A model generated the notes under the pieces. The model made no database searches. It was not told the DNA's origin and saw nothing but the letters and a program-made list of their open reading frames with translations. Of a stretch of 64,000 nt of DNA, positions 9,395 to 16,830 are shown piece after piece; position 1 is the first letter of the stretch, and each line of letters opens with the position of its first letter. This DNA is from Enterococcus wangshanyuanii (GTDB lineage: Bacteria > Bacillota > Bacilli > Lactobacillales > Enterococcaceae). The DNA is taken from NCBI RefSeq assembly GCF_002197645.1, contig NZ_CP021874.1, forward strand, positions 3,224,001-3,288,000, in the 5' to 3' direction. A program made the position numbers and the translations under genes.

Positions 9395-9459
9395 TGTTTT
9401 TTGATGTGATATCCTTTTAAATAAGAATGACAATAAAATAAATAGGGAGTTCGGCAGCA

Positions 9460-10116
9460 ATGGATAGTCATGTGTTACAAGAATATTTAGATGATCACTC
9501 ATTTAGAGTCGTCGTAAAAAAGAGAAAAAATTACCTCACGTATGAAGGTTTACAAGATCGTTATGCGTATGTGCTAAAAAGCGGTATTATCAAGACCAGT
9601 GTGATTTCGCCGGATGGACGTGAATTTAATTTGCGTTATATCAATAGTTTAGAGATCGTTTCTCTGTTACGAGATGAATATTCCCAGTTTATTGATGCGC
9701 CGTTCAATATACGCGTAGAATCGGAGCAGGCTGAATTGTATCAGATCGACCGCGTACAGTTTTGGAAGGATATCAATAAGAGCAAGGACTTACAGATGTA
9801 TGTGAAAGATTATTACCGTGTGCGGTTGATGTACTCGATGAAAAAGATGCAGCAAATGCTGATGAACGGAAAATTTGGTGCAGTTTGTACACAAATTTAT
9901 GAGTTGTATGATACGTTTGGAGTGGAAACAGATGAAGGCTTGTTGATCGATTTTGTGGTGACGAATGAAGAAATCGCTCATTTTTGCGGGATCACTTCCG
10001 CTAGTAGTGTGAATCGGATGATGCAGCAATTGAGAGAATTAGGAGCGATCAAGATACGGGATCGGAAGATTTTGATTAAGGATTTGGAGATGTTGAAGGA
10101 TAATATTATTTTGTAA
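9460..10116 (+). CDS. ers: Crp/Fnr-family regulator, PrfA/Ers-like
   Basis: Transcription factor of 218 residues with an N-terminal cyclic-nucleotide-binding-like beta barrel (about 20-110), a long dimerisation helix (YRVRLMYSMKKMQQMLM, about 120-140) and a C-terminal winged HTH in which NEEIAHFCGITSASSVNRMMQQLRELGAI (about 168-197) carries the recognition helix. No Fe-S cysteine cluster is seen, unlike Fnr. Size and layout match Listeria PrfA and enterococcal Ers, regulators of virulence and stress survival. The upstream PrfA-like box with correct spacing supports the assignment and suggests autoregulation. The symbol is tentative; orthology with ers needs alignment. Confidence 0.75.
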   Translation: MDSHVLQEYLDDHSFRVVVKKRKNYLTYEGLQDRYAYVLKSGIIKTSVISPDGREFNLRYINSLEIVSLLRDEYSQFIDAPFNIRVESEQAELYQIDRVQFWKDINKSKDLQMYVKDYYRVRLMYSMKKMQQMLMNGKFGAVCTQIYELYDTFGVETDEGLLIDFVVTNEEIAHFCGITSASSVNRMMQQLRELGAIKIRDRKILIKDLEMLKDNIIL

Positions 10117-10133
10117 GAAGATGGTTTTTAGAA

Positions 10134-10167
10134 AGTATTGCAGTTGTGAGGATTGCAATATTTTTTT
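10134..10167 (+). terminator. Terminator after the Crp/Fnr-family gene
   Basis: TATTGCA (10136-10142) and TGCAATA (10154-10160) form a short hairpin followed by a run of seven T. Confidence 0.65.
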
Positions 10168-10243
10168 ATAAGTAAATGTATTTAAGTTTGAATGAACAAT
10201 TTCTTCAGACGAATTTTATCGGATGACTATTTTTTATAAATGC

Positions 10244-10276
10244 TGACAAACAGCTGTCACTCTTTTAAGGTATGAT
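10244..10276 (+). promoter_or_regulatory. Candidate operator and -10 of the DJ-1 gene
   Basis: Dyad TGACA-N6-TGTCA (10244-10259) contains the palindrome ACAGCTGT and lies just upstream of TATGAT (10271-10276), where a repressor or activator would act. The regulator is unknown. Confidence 0.45.
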
Positions 10277-10306
10277 AAGTTCAGTTTAATAGAGGGGGAC
10301 TCAATC

Positions 10307-10897
10307 ATGAAAGAAATTTTATTTGTATTACTAGAAGAATATGCCGACTGGGAGGCAGCATCACTAGCGGCAGCTCTCAATCAGCTGGAAAATTTTACCG
10401 TCAAAACTGTATCGAATACAAAACAGCCTGTTCATTCGATGGGTGGTTTTACCACTTTACCAGATTATACACTTGCGGAAGCAGAACAAATCGATTTTGA
10501 AGCACTTATATTGATCGGCGGAAAATCTTGGCGAACGAATGTAGCGGATGAAGTAGCCAGTCTAGTGAAAAAGGCAGAGCAAAAAGGAACGATCATTGCA
10601 GCAATTTGTGATGCTACAGTTTATGCTGGAACACTAGGATTGTTAAACGAAGTGAAGCATACGAGCAATCAATTGCCTGATCTAAAAGCCTATGCTGGGC
10701 AAAAATATACAGGTGAAAATCATTATCTTGACGTTCAGGCAGTAAGAGATAAAAATATCATCACAGCAAATGGAACGGGACATTTAGAGTTTGCCCAAGA
10801 AGTCTTGCTTGCACTTCAAGCAATGTCGGAAGCAGAAATTGCTCAATGGTATGATTTTTATAAGTTAGGCTATTATGAAGCAATGAAAAAAAGTTAG
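10307..10897 (+). CDS. DJ-1/PfpI (GATase1-like) family protein
   Basis: Cytoplasmic protein of 196 residues of the DJ-1/ThiJ/PfpI superfamily. The nucleophile Cys sits in the elbow AAICDATVYAG (about residues 100-110), and an N-terminal acidic partner is in LLEEYADWEAA. The family includes deglycase/chaperone-like stress proteins, amidotransferase-like enzymes and YoaZ-type proteins; the exact reaction cannot be told. SD GAGGGGG precedes the ATG. It appears monocistronic, with a strong promoter for the next gene starting just downstream. Confidence 0.85.
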   Translation: MKEILFVLLEEYADWEAASLAAALNQLENFTVKTVSNTKQPVHSMGGFTTLPDYTLAEAEQIDFEALILIGGKSWRTNVADEVASLVKKAEQKGTIIAAICDATVYAGTLGLLNEVKHTSNQLPDLKAYAGQKYTGENHYLDVQAVRDKNIITANGTGHLEFAQEVLLALQAMSEAEIAQWYDFYKLGYYEAMKKS

Positions 10898-10928
10898 ACA
10901 AATCGAAAGTGATGTTCTGTAAGTTCGG

Positions 10929-10957
10929 TTGTCATGTAAGAGATGATGGCCTATAAT
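10929..10957 (+). promoter_or_regulatory. SigA-type promoter for the small secreted protein
   Basis: TTGTCA (10929-10934), a 17-bp spacer and a perfect TATAAT (10952-10957), followed by GGAGAG and a TTG start. This near-consensus promoter argues that the split gene below is expressed rather than dead. Confidence 0.8.
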
Positions 10958-10992
10958 CAAGAAAAAGACAAACATAAAAAGGAGAGCACGTA

Positions 10993-11172
10993 TTGAAAAA
11001 AGGATTACTTATGTTGGCCATGTTAGTACTTGCAGGCGGAATCGGTATTGCCGTAAAAATAAACTCGGATGGCTGGAAAGAAACTCCTAACCAAACTCTA
11101 AACAAACAGGCACGACAGGAACAATCAATCACAAACCAAGAGCTGAATATAAAAAAGCGCCAGGACTATTAA
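10993..11172 (+). CDS. Small secreted/membrane peptide, zero-frame half of a split gene
   Basis: A 59-residue product starting with TTG, preceded by GGAGAG and a near-consensus promoter. It begins MKKGLLMLAMLVLAGGIGIAV, a signal peptide or membrane anchor, followed by a polar Gln/Asn/Lys-rich tail ending at TAA 11170-11172. The frame at 11181-11462 continues without a credible start of its own and is open back to 11091, so the two halves look like one protein of about 155 residues broken or joined by a frameshift. Codon 11152-11157 lies in the slippery sequence A AAA AAG. Function unknown. Two readings are possible: a one-base deletion near 11088-11100, or programmed -1 frameshifting near 11151. 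Confidence 0.6.
   Translation: MKKGLLMLAMLVLAGGIGIAVKINSDGWKETPNQTLNKQARQEQSITNQELNIKKRQDY
11151..11157 (+). other. Candidate -1 ribosomal slip site A AAA AAG
   Basis: The heptamer is in the correct phase for tandem -1 slippage from the frame starting at 10993. After slippage translation would enter the open frame ending at 11462 and read APGLLTVSLYDLSDEE. The zero-frame stop is 13 bases downstream. No strong stimulatory hairpin is obvious. Confidence 0.4.
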
Positions 11173-11180
11173 CTGTTTCT

Positions 11181-11462
11181 TTGTATGACTTAAGTGACGA
11201 AGAGCTCTATCAACGTTTTGGTTACACAAATGAAGGAATAGATGAATTATTTTTTGATCATGAAGACACCACAAAAATCGTTGCTTTAAAAGATGGATCG
11301 ATGCTTACAGGAAAAATGGTCGATAATGATCGTTTAGTTGAAGTAGATTCTGAGACAGACCCCAATGCTCTCACAGTAGGAGAAGCGAAGGAGCTGTTGA
11401 GAAGTCGTCAAGATGTACTTTATCAACTATATGAAGCAGAACTCACCAATGGATCAGAATAA
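11181..11462 (+). CDS. C-terminal half of the split secreted protein
   Basis: An acidic soluble segment of 93 residues from a TTG at 11181 (YDLSDEELYQRFGYTNEGIDELFF...), but the frame is open from 11091 and the residues before 11181 (HKPRAEYKKAPGLLTVS) read as normal protein, so this is probably the second half of the gene that starts at 10993. No SD lies before 11181. No known domain is recognised. It ends before a strong terminator. Either frameshifting joins it to the exported N-terminus or the gene is broken. Confidence 0.6.
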   Translation: MYDLSDEELYQRFGYTNEGIDELFFDHEDTTKIVALKDGSMLTGKMVDNDRLVEVDSETDPNALTVGEAKELLRSRQDVLYQLYEAELTNGSE

Positions 11463-11545
11463 GAAAACAATCTCTTATTGTTGGAATGGTCATAGCACTT
11501 TTCAAACATTGGCTTGATAATTGGAAGCGACTGAGAGCCAAAAAT

Positions 11546-11579
11546 AAACCCCATCACTTGGACGAGTGATGGGGTTTTG
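11546..11579 (+). terminator. Terminator after the split gene
   Basis: AACCCCATCACT (11547-11558) and AGTGATGGGGTT (11565-11576) form a perfect 12-bp stem with a 6-base loop, then TT. Confidence 0.85.
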
Positions 11580-11771
11580 ATGTGAAACATGCTAAATTGG
11601 CTTCTAAAGTTAGCTTATCTTATATAAAAAGTTGAGTCAAGAATAAAAATGAAAAAATCTTTTTGTCAAATATGTCTAGATAAAAGGACAATTTTTAGAA
11701 ATTCTGATGAAAGTAAAAAAGTAAATCCAGAGCATAATTGTTAGGTTTGCAATTTAAAAATATGAACATAA
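11580..11771. other. AT-rich intergenic stretch
   Basis: No gene, repeat or clear promoter was recognised here. Together with the remnant that follows, this is the least interpretable part of the window. Confidence 0.4.
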
Positions 11772-12062
11772 ATACATTTCAATCCACGCATAGAAAAATC
11801 AAAACGAACTATTTTTTTAGTAACGATTTTTTTATCCGGTATTTTATCTTGTCTAGCTTGTATTCTTATGATAACTATTTTAGTTGGCAGCTTAGTTGCT
11901 ATGTATGTCCAAAGTATAGAAGCTTTATTAGGAATTTTTTATTTAATGATCATGCTGGGGATGAAAAGCTATTTGAAGTATATTTTCTTTTCGCTGTTAG
12001 TATGCAGTCTGGTCACCTTTAACAAGCAAAGAAAGATCAAAAATATGAATAAGACTGACTAA
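11772..12062 (+). pseudogene. Small membrane protein, start unclear, probably degraded
   Basis: The frame is open from 11772 to 12062 and encodes two or three hydrophobic segments (TIFLVTIFLSGILSCLACIL, then LLGIFYLMIMLGM and YIFFSLLVCSLVTF) with a basic tail. The only in-frame ATG codons lie inside the first membrane segment (11868), so a normal start is missing. An ATG at 11762 in another frame reads plausibly for a few codons, suggesting a frameshift in one of the A or T runs near 11794-11828. Function unknown. Confidence 0.4.
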
Positions 12063-12068
12063 TTGAAT

Positions 12069-12108
12069 TAGGCGGAGCATAATGTATAGCGTTGTGTTCC
12101 GTCTTTTC
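12069..12108 (+). terminator. Probable terminator
   Basis: GGCGGAGCA (12071-12079) and TGTTCCGTC (12095-12103) pair with G-U wobbles, followed by TTTTCT. Confidence 0.5.
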
Positions 12109-12125
12109 TATCCTGTTTAACTACG

Positions 12126-12144
12126 AAAATGAAGATTTTTTCAT
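12126..12144. promoter_or_regulatory. Candidate response-regulator box, copy 1
   Basis: AAAATGAAGATTTTTTCAT, 60 bp before the response-regulator gene; 18 of 19 bases recur at 14266-14284 before the PepSY lipoprotein gene. The ATGAAGA..TCTTCAT core is near-palindromic. It lies just upstream of TTGACC (12155-12160). Binding by the regulator encoded at 12204 is inferred. Confidence 0.55.
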
Positions 12145-12203
12145 CATGATTTGATTGACCTGGTCTAAAATACTGGGTACTCTATAAAAAAGGCGGTGGA
12201 GAA

Positions 12204-12896
12204 ATGAACGAGATAGTCATTTTATTAGTTGAAGATGAAGCGAGCTTAGCTAATTTTATTTCAGAGGAGCTTCGTTTTGAAGGGTATGAAGTATTGTATG
12301 CCGCAGATGGTGAACAAGCTTTGACCTTATATGAAGAAAATCAAGAGCGAATCACGATGCTTTTGCTGGATTGGATGTTGCCAAAATATGATGGGATCAC
12401 AGTGGCTAGACGCATCAGGCGGACGAGTCAAGTACCGATCATTATGATGACAGCGAGAGATCAGCTGACAGATAAGGTTGTCGGATTGGATGCGGGAACA
12501 GATGATTACATAACGAAACCTTTTGAAATAGAGGAACTATTAGCTCGAATTCGTGTCGTTGTAAGACGCGCAGCGCAAGCACAAACGCAAGCTATGGTGT
12601 ATCATTATAGCAATTTGACGTTGGATTTAGCGAAACGTGTAGTCGAACGTTTCGAAGAAAGGATTCAGCTCACGCAAAAAGAATTTGAACTATTAGCCGA
12701 GCTGATCAAGCGCCCGGAAGAGGTATTGACTCGAGATGAACTGCTTAATGCCGTCTGGGGCTATGACTATTTTGGCCAAACGAATGTGGTGGATGTCTAT
12801 ATTCGCTCTCTTCGCAATAAAATGGATTACGATGCAGATCAGCGATTGATTCAAACGGTTCGTGGCGTAGGCTACGTATTGAGGGAAAAATCATGA
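12204..12896 (+). CDS. OmpR/PhoB-family response regulator
   Basis: A 230-residue regulator with a receiver domain (1-120) carrying the acidic pocket VEDE, the phospho-acceptor Asp in LLLDWMLPKYDG (about residue 54), TAR and the Lys in ITKPFEIEELLARIR, then an OmpR-type winged helix (about 135-228) with LTQKEFELLAELIKRPEEVLTRDELL and VVDVYIRSLRNKM. Its start follows GGTGGAG, and its stop overlaps the kinase start (ATGA). Paired with the kinase at 12893; the likely targets are its own operon and the PepSY lipoprotein, since both have the same upstream box. It resembles CovR/ArlR-type regulators, but I do not assign a specific name. Confidence 0.92.
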   Translation: MNEIVILLVEDEASLANFISEELRFEGYEVLYAADGEQALTLYEENQERITMLLLDWMLPKYDGITVARRIRRTSQVPIIMMTARDQLTDKVVGLDAGTDDYITKPFEIEELLARIRVVVRRAAQAQTQAMVYHYSNLTLDLAKRVVERFEERIQLTQKEFELLAELIKRPEEVLTRDELLNAVWGYDYFGQTNVVDVYIRSLRNKMDYDADQRLIQTVRGVGYVLREKS

Positions 12897-14266
12897 AAAA
12901 AATTAGAGCAGCTTTTCAAGAAAGAAAAAATACAACGCAATTTCAATTGACGATCTGGTTTATTGGTCTGCTTGTCTCAGCTGTTTTGATTTTAAGTGTC
13001 TTGATCATAGGAATCACGATTGCTGAGCTGTATGATTCAACGGAAAAGCAAGCTGTTTTATTGGAAGATTCGCTTAAACGTAGTGAAGCAGAGGATGAAG
13101 AAGACTGGGAAGCTGTTCTTACAAGCTATCGCACACAGGATAAGTCATCGTATCTTATTCGTGTCGGATTGAACTCAGGTGCAATCATTTATTCTTCTGA
13201 AGATGCGCAGGAAATTTATGCGGAGTTTCCTCGTTTAAAACAATTGTTCTTTTTAGATCAGGTATTATGGACGAGTGAGATGGAGCCTTACTTTTATAGA
13301 AGCTTTGAAGACGGCAATGGCAAAGTCACTATGTTAGTCGATATGGAGGATCAATTTGAAGTGATCGGTAGGATTTTTTCTTTAACGATGTTACTGACGA
13401 TCGTTGTCATCGCAGTGGGTTCTTTTGTTACGTATCGTTTTTCTAAGAAACTCAGCGGGTCATTAGTTGTGATGAATGAGGAAATCACGAAGCTGGAAAG
13501 TTCCGTAGACGAACAAGTTTTGACGGTTCCAAAAACACCGCAGGAAGTGCAAAATATTTCAAGATCGTTCAATCAGTTATTGAATCGACAGCGTTTGTCC
13601 TTGAAACGTGAACAGCAATTCGTTACAGATGCGTCACATGAGCTGAGAACACCGCTTGCGGCTATTCGGGGTCATGTCAATTTGATCAAGCGACGTGGTG
13701 AAAAGCATCCAGAAGTGATTCCAACCTCTTTGTCTTATATCGATAAAGAGTCGAAGCGAATGGAAATCTTGGTAAATCAGTTGCTGACATTAGGTCGACT
13801 GGAAAATTTTGGAGAAGGTGAAAGGATCGATTTATCTCAATTGATTCAGCAGACAGTTGATGAGCTTAGCGTGATGATGACTCAAGAACTAACGGTACAG
13901 ATTGAAGCAGGAATCATGATCACTGGGCAAAAAGAGCATTTTTATCAGATTGCCAGAAATTTAATAGAGAATGCGATGAAGTATACAGAAAAAAATGGAC
14001 AAATCAGTATACGATTATCTTCTGATGCAAAACAGATTTATTTTGCTGTGGAAGATTCTGGCATGGGCATTCCGGATGAAGCAAAGGAAAAAGTGTTTGA
14101 ACGGTTTTATCGTGTGGATCAGTCCCGATCAAGTGAGATTGCGGGAACGGGGATCGGGCTAGCAATTGTGAAAAGCTTGGTTGAACACTATAATGGAACG
14201 ATTCAAATAACCGATGTTCAGCCCGAAGGAACATGTTTTACGGTTTCTTTTCCGCCTAATACGTAA
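12893..14266 (+). CDS. Sensor histidine kinase
   Basis: Membrane sensor kinase of 457 residues. TM1 is at about 18-45, an extracellular sensor of about 100 residues follows (rich in Glu/Asp), TM2 is near 158-180, then HAMP, the dimerisation/phospho-acceptor H-box FVTDASHELRTPLAAIRGH (about 240-258) and a HATPase domain with N-box ARNLIENAMKYT, G1 DSGMGIP and G2 GTGIGLAIVK. It partners the regulator with which it overlaps by 4 bp. The signal is unknown; the downstream PepSY lipoprotein could modulate it or be a reporter of envelope stress. Confidence 0.92.
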   Translation: MKKIRAAFQERKNTTQFQLTIWFIGLLVSAVLILSVLIIGITIAELYDSTEKQAVLLEDSLKRSEAEDEEDWEAVLTSYRTQDKSSYLIRVGLNSGAIIYSSEDAQEIYAEFPRLKQLFFLDQVLWTSEMEPYFYRSFEDGNGKVTMLVDMEDQFEVIGRIFSLTMLLTIVVIAVGSFVTYRFSKKLSGSLVVMNEEITKLESSVDEQVLTVPKTPQEVQNISRSFNQLLNRQRLSLKREQQFVTDASHELRTPLAAIRGHVNLIKRRGEKHPEVIPTSLSYIDKESKRMEILVNQLLTLGRLENFGEGERIDLSQLIQQTVDELSVMMTQELTVQIEAGIMITGQKEHFYQIARNLIENAMKYTEKNGQISIRLSSDAKQIYFAVEDSGMGIPDEAKEKVFERFYRVDQSRSSEIAGTGIGLAIVKSLVEHYNGTIQITDVQPEGTCFTVSFPPNT

Positions 14267-14284
14267 AAATGAAGATTTCTTCAT
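14266..14284. promoter_or_regulatory. Candidate response-regulator box, copy 2
   Basis: AAAATGAAGATTTCTTCAT starts on the last base of the kinase stop codon and lies about 98 bp before the PepSY gene start. It is nearly identical to the box before the regulator gene. A -10-like TATGAT lies at 14328-14333. Confidence 0.55.
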
Positions 14285-14381
14285 TTAGCTTTCACGTTGA
14301 TTTATTTTTATAGGCACAATTGCCTGTTATGATACTAGTATAAAGAAAAATAAAAACAACAACTCGAGAGGAATGAATGAT

Positions 14382-15044
14382 ATGAATAAAAAGGTGATCG
14401 TAGCAACAATAGGTTTAGGGGTACTTTTAGCAGGATGTACGAGCAATAATAAATCGTTGGAAGCAAACAATCAGAGTAAAGCAAGTACAGAGGTTAGTCA
14501 AAAAATCACGTTTGATTCAAGCACAGGTGAGTCAAGCAGTACAAAAAATACAGCGTCATCTAGCACAGCAACAGCTGACGCTACTAAAAATCAAGTTCAG
14601 GTAAAAGTAACTTTGGAAGACGCAGTCAAAGCGTACCAAGAAGCGTATCCAAATACCGCAATCACTTCTTTAGATCTAGACCCATCTTTTGGCACATATT
14701 ACTATGAAATAAAAGGTGTGGATGACTCGAAAGAATACGAAGTGAAAATCAATGCTGAAACTGGAGAATTGAAGAAAGAACGGGAAGAAACCTTAGATCG
14801 TGAAGATCAAAATGGTGTAGAAAAAGCCAATGAAGCCTTGGATTTAAACAATCTTAAATCAATGGATGATATCTCAAAAATTGCTGTAGATAGCTTCGGT
14901 GAAGGGCAAGCAATTGAATGGTCGCTGGAAAGAGAGCTATCAACAACGTATTGGGAAGTCAAAGTTCAGTCAGGCAATCAGGAAATGTCTGTTAAAATCA
15001 ACGCACAAACAGGTGATGTATTAGAAAAAGAATTAGATGACTAA
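14382..15044 (+). CDS. PepSY-domain lipoprotein
   Basis: Exported lipoprotein of 220 residues: signal peptide with lipobox LLAGC, a Ser/Thr/Asn-rich linker, then two PepSY-like units (about 75-135 and 155-218), each with the pattern D/E-A-x-x-A... YYEIK or YWEVK and a VKINAETGELKKE-type ending. PepSY domains are linked with protease inhibition or envelope signalling. The ATG at 14382 is chosen for its spacing to GAGAGG; an in-frame ATG at 14373 is too close. It directly follows the two-component genes and shares their upstream box, so it is probably part of that regulon. Confidence 0.85.
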   Translation: MNKKVIVATIGLGVLLAGCTSNNKSLEANNQSKASTEVSQKITFDSSTGESSSTKNTASSSTATADATKNQVQVKVTLEDAVKAYQEAYPNTAITSLDLDPSFGTYYYEIKGVDDSKEYEVKINAETGELKKEREETLDREDQNGVEKANEALDLNNLKSMDDISKIAVDSFGEGQAIEWSLERELSTTYWEVKVQSGNQEMSVKINAQTGDVLEKELDD

Positions 15045-15058
15045 TTGATGATGAGAAG

Positions 15059-15098
15059 ACATAAGACACGGCTATTAAGTCATGTCTTATGTTTTTTT
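15059..15098 (+). terminator. Terminator after the PepSY gene
   Basis: ACATAAGACA (15059-15068) and TGTCTTATGT (15083-15092) form a perfect 10-bp stem followed by T6. Confidence 0.85.
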
Positions 15099-15199
15099 GT
15101 TATAAAATTGCTGAACGAAAGGTCTTATTGCTCGTCTTATTTGAAGAAATTCTATACAATTAAGAGGAACATAGTAAATGAAACAATGGAGGGATCGGA

Positions 15200-15736
15200 A
15201 TGAATAATGTTATGGAACAATTAAGAAAATATGCACTCTTAAGAGGGATCGTCTACATTCTTTTTGGCTTGCTGATTGTGTTTAATCCAAGAAGTGTTTT
15301 TCAGGCAGCGGTGTATTTCATTTCTGCTTATATCGCCATTATGGGTCTGCTTAATTTGTACGATGGCTTTAAAGTGAAAAAAGCGACAGGAACGTACGGT
15401 TTGAGTTTTCTTGGAGGGATCGTGCTCTTGGTGATTGCTGGAATCGTTTTGGTATTTGCAAAAGGAATCGTAAGTATTTTACCGATTTTCTTAGGTTTAG
15501 CAATCGTTATCGTGGGTGTTAGCCGTGGGATACAGGCGGTCAATCTACGAAGCTATGTGAATGTGAACTGGCTGCCAATGCTGATTTATAGTGCCATCTT
15601 GATCATTGCAGGATTAGTGTTGACCTTTAATCCGTTTAGCAGTGTTTTGGTGCTTTTCCAATTATTTGGTGGCATTTTGATTTTTATGGGGATTGGCGAA
15701 TTTGCGGCCTTTTTCCAACTACGTAAGGTTGACTAA
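15200..15736 (+). CDS. HdeD/DUF308-family membrane protein
   Basis: Polytopic membrane protein of 178 residues with six closely packed hydrophobic segments in three hairpin pairs, the pattern of the DUF308 (HdeD) family. Motifs seen: LLRGIVYILFGLLIVFNP near the start, repeated in form as IYSAILIIAGLVLTFNP near residue 130, indicating an internal duplication. In E. coli HdeD is linked with acid resistance; the role in Firmicutes is unknown. GGAGGGAT precedes the ATG. It has its own terminator and seems monocistronic. Confidence 0.85.
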   Translation: MNNVMEQLRKYALLRGIVYILFGLLIVFNPRSVFQAAVYFISAYIAIMGLLNLYDGFKVKKATGTYGLSFLGGIVLLVIAGIVLVFAKGIVSILPIFLGLAIVIVGVSRGIQAVNLRSYVNVNWLPMLIYSAILIIAGLVLTFNPFSSVLVLFQLFGGILIFMGIGEFAAFFQLRKVD

Positions 15737-15744
15737 AAGCAGAG

Positions 15745-15789
15745 AAAAGGATCGACTGACAGGAGTAAGATGTTGGTCGATCCTTTTTA
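15745..15789 (+). terminator. Terminator after the DUF308 gene
   Basis: AAAAGGATCGAC (15745-15756) and GTCGATCCTTTT (15776-15787) form a perfect 12-bp stem. Confidence 0.85.
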
Positions 15790-15887
15790 ATATGCTCTTT
15801 TTAGTAGCATTAGGTTCCTTCCGTTTTTTCTAAAGAGAAAATAGCTTATAATTTGCTTATCATTGTTCAAAAGAAAGAGGTATGGTA

Positions 15888-16715
15888 ATGAAACATGAGA
15901 TGATTTCTCCAAATGAACACTACCCATTTAAACTGTTCTCGTTTACATCGAGAAATCCAGATCGGCTGATCAGTACACATTGGCATGAAAGTGCCGAACT
16001 TTTGTACTGTCTAAAAGGCAATTTAGAAGTTCGTTTTCCACAAATAACGTATCTTCTGGAGCCTGGTGATACGTTGTTTATCAATTCAAATATTATTCAT
16101 TCTTCTAGAAGTCCGCTGCCAAATGAAGTTTTTGTTATGCAGTTTCCGCTTCGTTTTTTACAGGAAATGACTCAAAATCAATACAATGAAAAGTTCTTGT
16201 TCAATGTGATTCCTATGAAGCAAAAAGACCGACGTATGCAGCACGTATTGAATCAAATTTTTCGTAACTATCAAACACAAGAGCTGGCAACGAATCTTTT
16301 GGTTAAAAGCCAAACCTTGGCATTGCTTTCTTTATTGGTAGAGGAATACAGTATCCCCTTGACTTCACAGCATTCAATCAAAAGCTTAAAGCATTTAGAG
16401 CGGTTAAAACAAATCAATGATTATGTACAGGAGAATTACTATCAAGCGCTGAAGTTGGAGCAGGTAGCGGAGGTTTTTAATTACGATCCAGCCTATTTTT
16501 CCCGTTTCTTCAAAAAATATATGGGCATCCCTTTTTCTGAATATGTCAATACAGTTCGTTTAGAAAAAGCGTATTATCAATTAAGGGATACCGATATGAC
16601 GGTGATGGCGATTGCTATGGCAAATGGTTTTTTCTCTGTGAAGTCCTTTTACAATGTGTTCAAAAAGAATTACAACCTTTCTCCTCAGCAATATCGGAAA
16701 AAATATTTCTCTTAG
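15888..16715 (+). CDS. AraC-family regulator with cupin sensor
   Basis: A 275-residue regulator. The N-terminal cupin-like part (about 15-110) includes HWHESAELLYCLKG and LEPGDTLFINSN, the sugar-sensing fold of AraC proteins; the C-terminal 100 residues carry two HTH motifs (LEQVAEVFNYDPAYFSRFFKKYMG and VMAIAMANGFFSVKSFYNVFKKNY). The ATG at 15888 lies 7 bp after GAGG, whereas the ATG at 15882 is too close. It precedes, in the same direction, a PTS EIIC and a GH3 beta-glucosidase that have their own promoter region, so it is probably their activator, responding to a beta-glucoside. Confidence 0.88.
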   Translation: MKHEMISPNEHYPFKLFSFTSRNPDRLISTHWHESAELLYCLKGNLEVRFPQITYLLEPGDTLFINSNIIHSSRSPLPNEVFVMQFPLRFLQEMTQNQYNEKFLFNVIPMKQKDRRMQHVLNQIFRNYQTQELATNLLVKSQTLALLSLLVEEYSIPLTSQHSIKSLKHLERLKQINDYVQENYYQALKLEQVAEVFNYDPAYFSRFFKKYMGIPFSEYVNTVRLEKAYYQLRDTDMTVMAIAMANGFFSVKSFYNVFKKNYNLSPQQYRKKYFS

Positions 16716-16778
16716 AAAAAGTCATTATTTTACCGATTTTATGACGTATTTAGCAAAGAATTATGTTGGATGTGTCAG

Positions 16779-16806
16779 TATACTAAGTGTAAGTAAAGCG
16801 CTTACT
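16779..16806 (+). promoter_or_regulatory. -10 element and cre-like site before the EIIC gene
   Basis: TATACT (16779-16784) has no good -35 partner, as expected for an AraC-activated promoter. The cre-like near-palindrome GTAAAGCGCTTAC (16793-16805) follows and would allow CcpA repression. It fits the strict cre consensus only partly. Confidence 0.55.
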
Positions 16807-16830
16807 GTTATTTTGAGAGGAGCAAGCAAC

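Noticed and set aside
11738..12022. 94-codon frame overlapping the membrane remnant
   Set aside because: TTG start without SD, and the composition past the first codons is unlike a real protein; the overlapping frame encodes the clear membrane segments.
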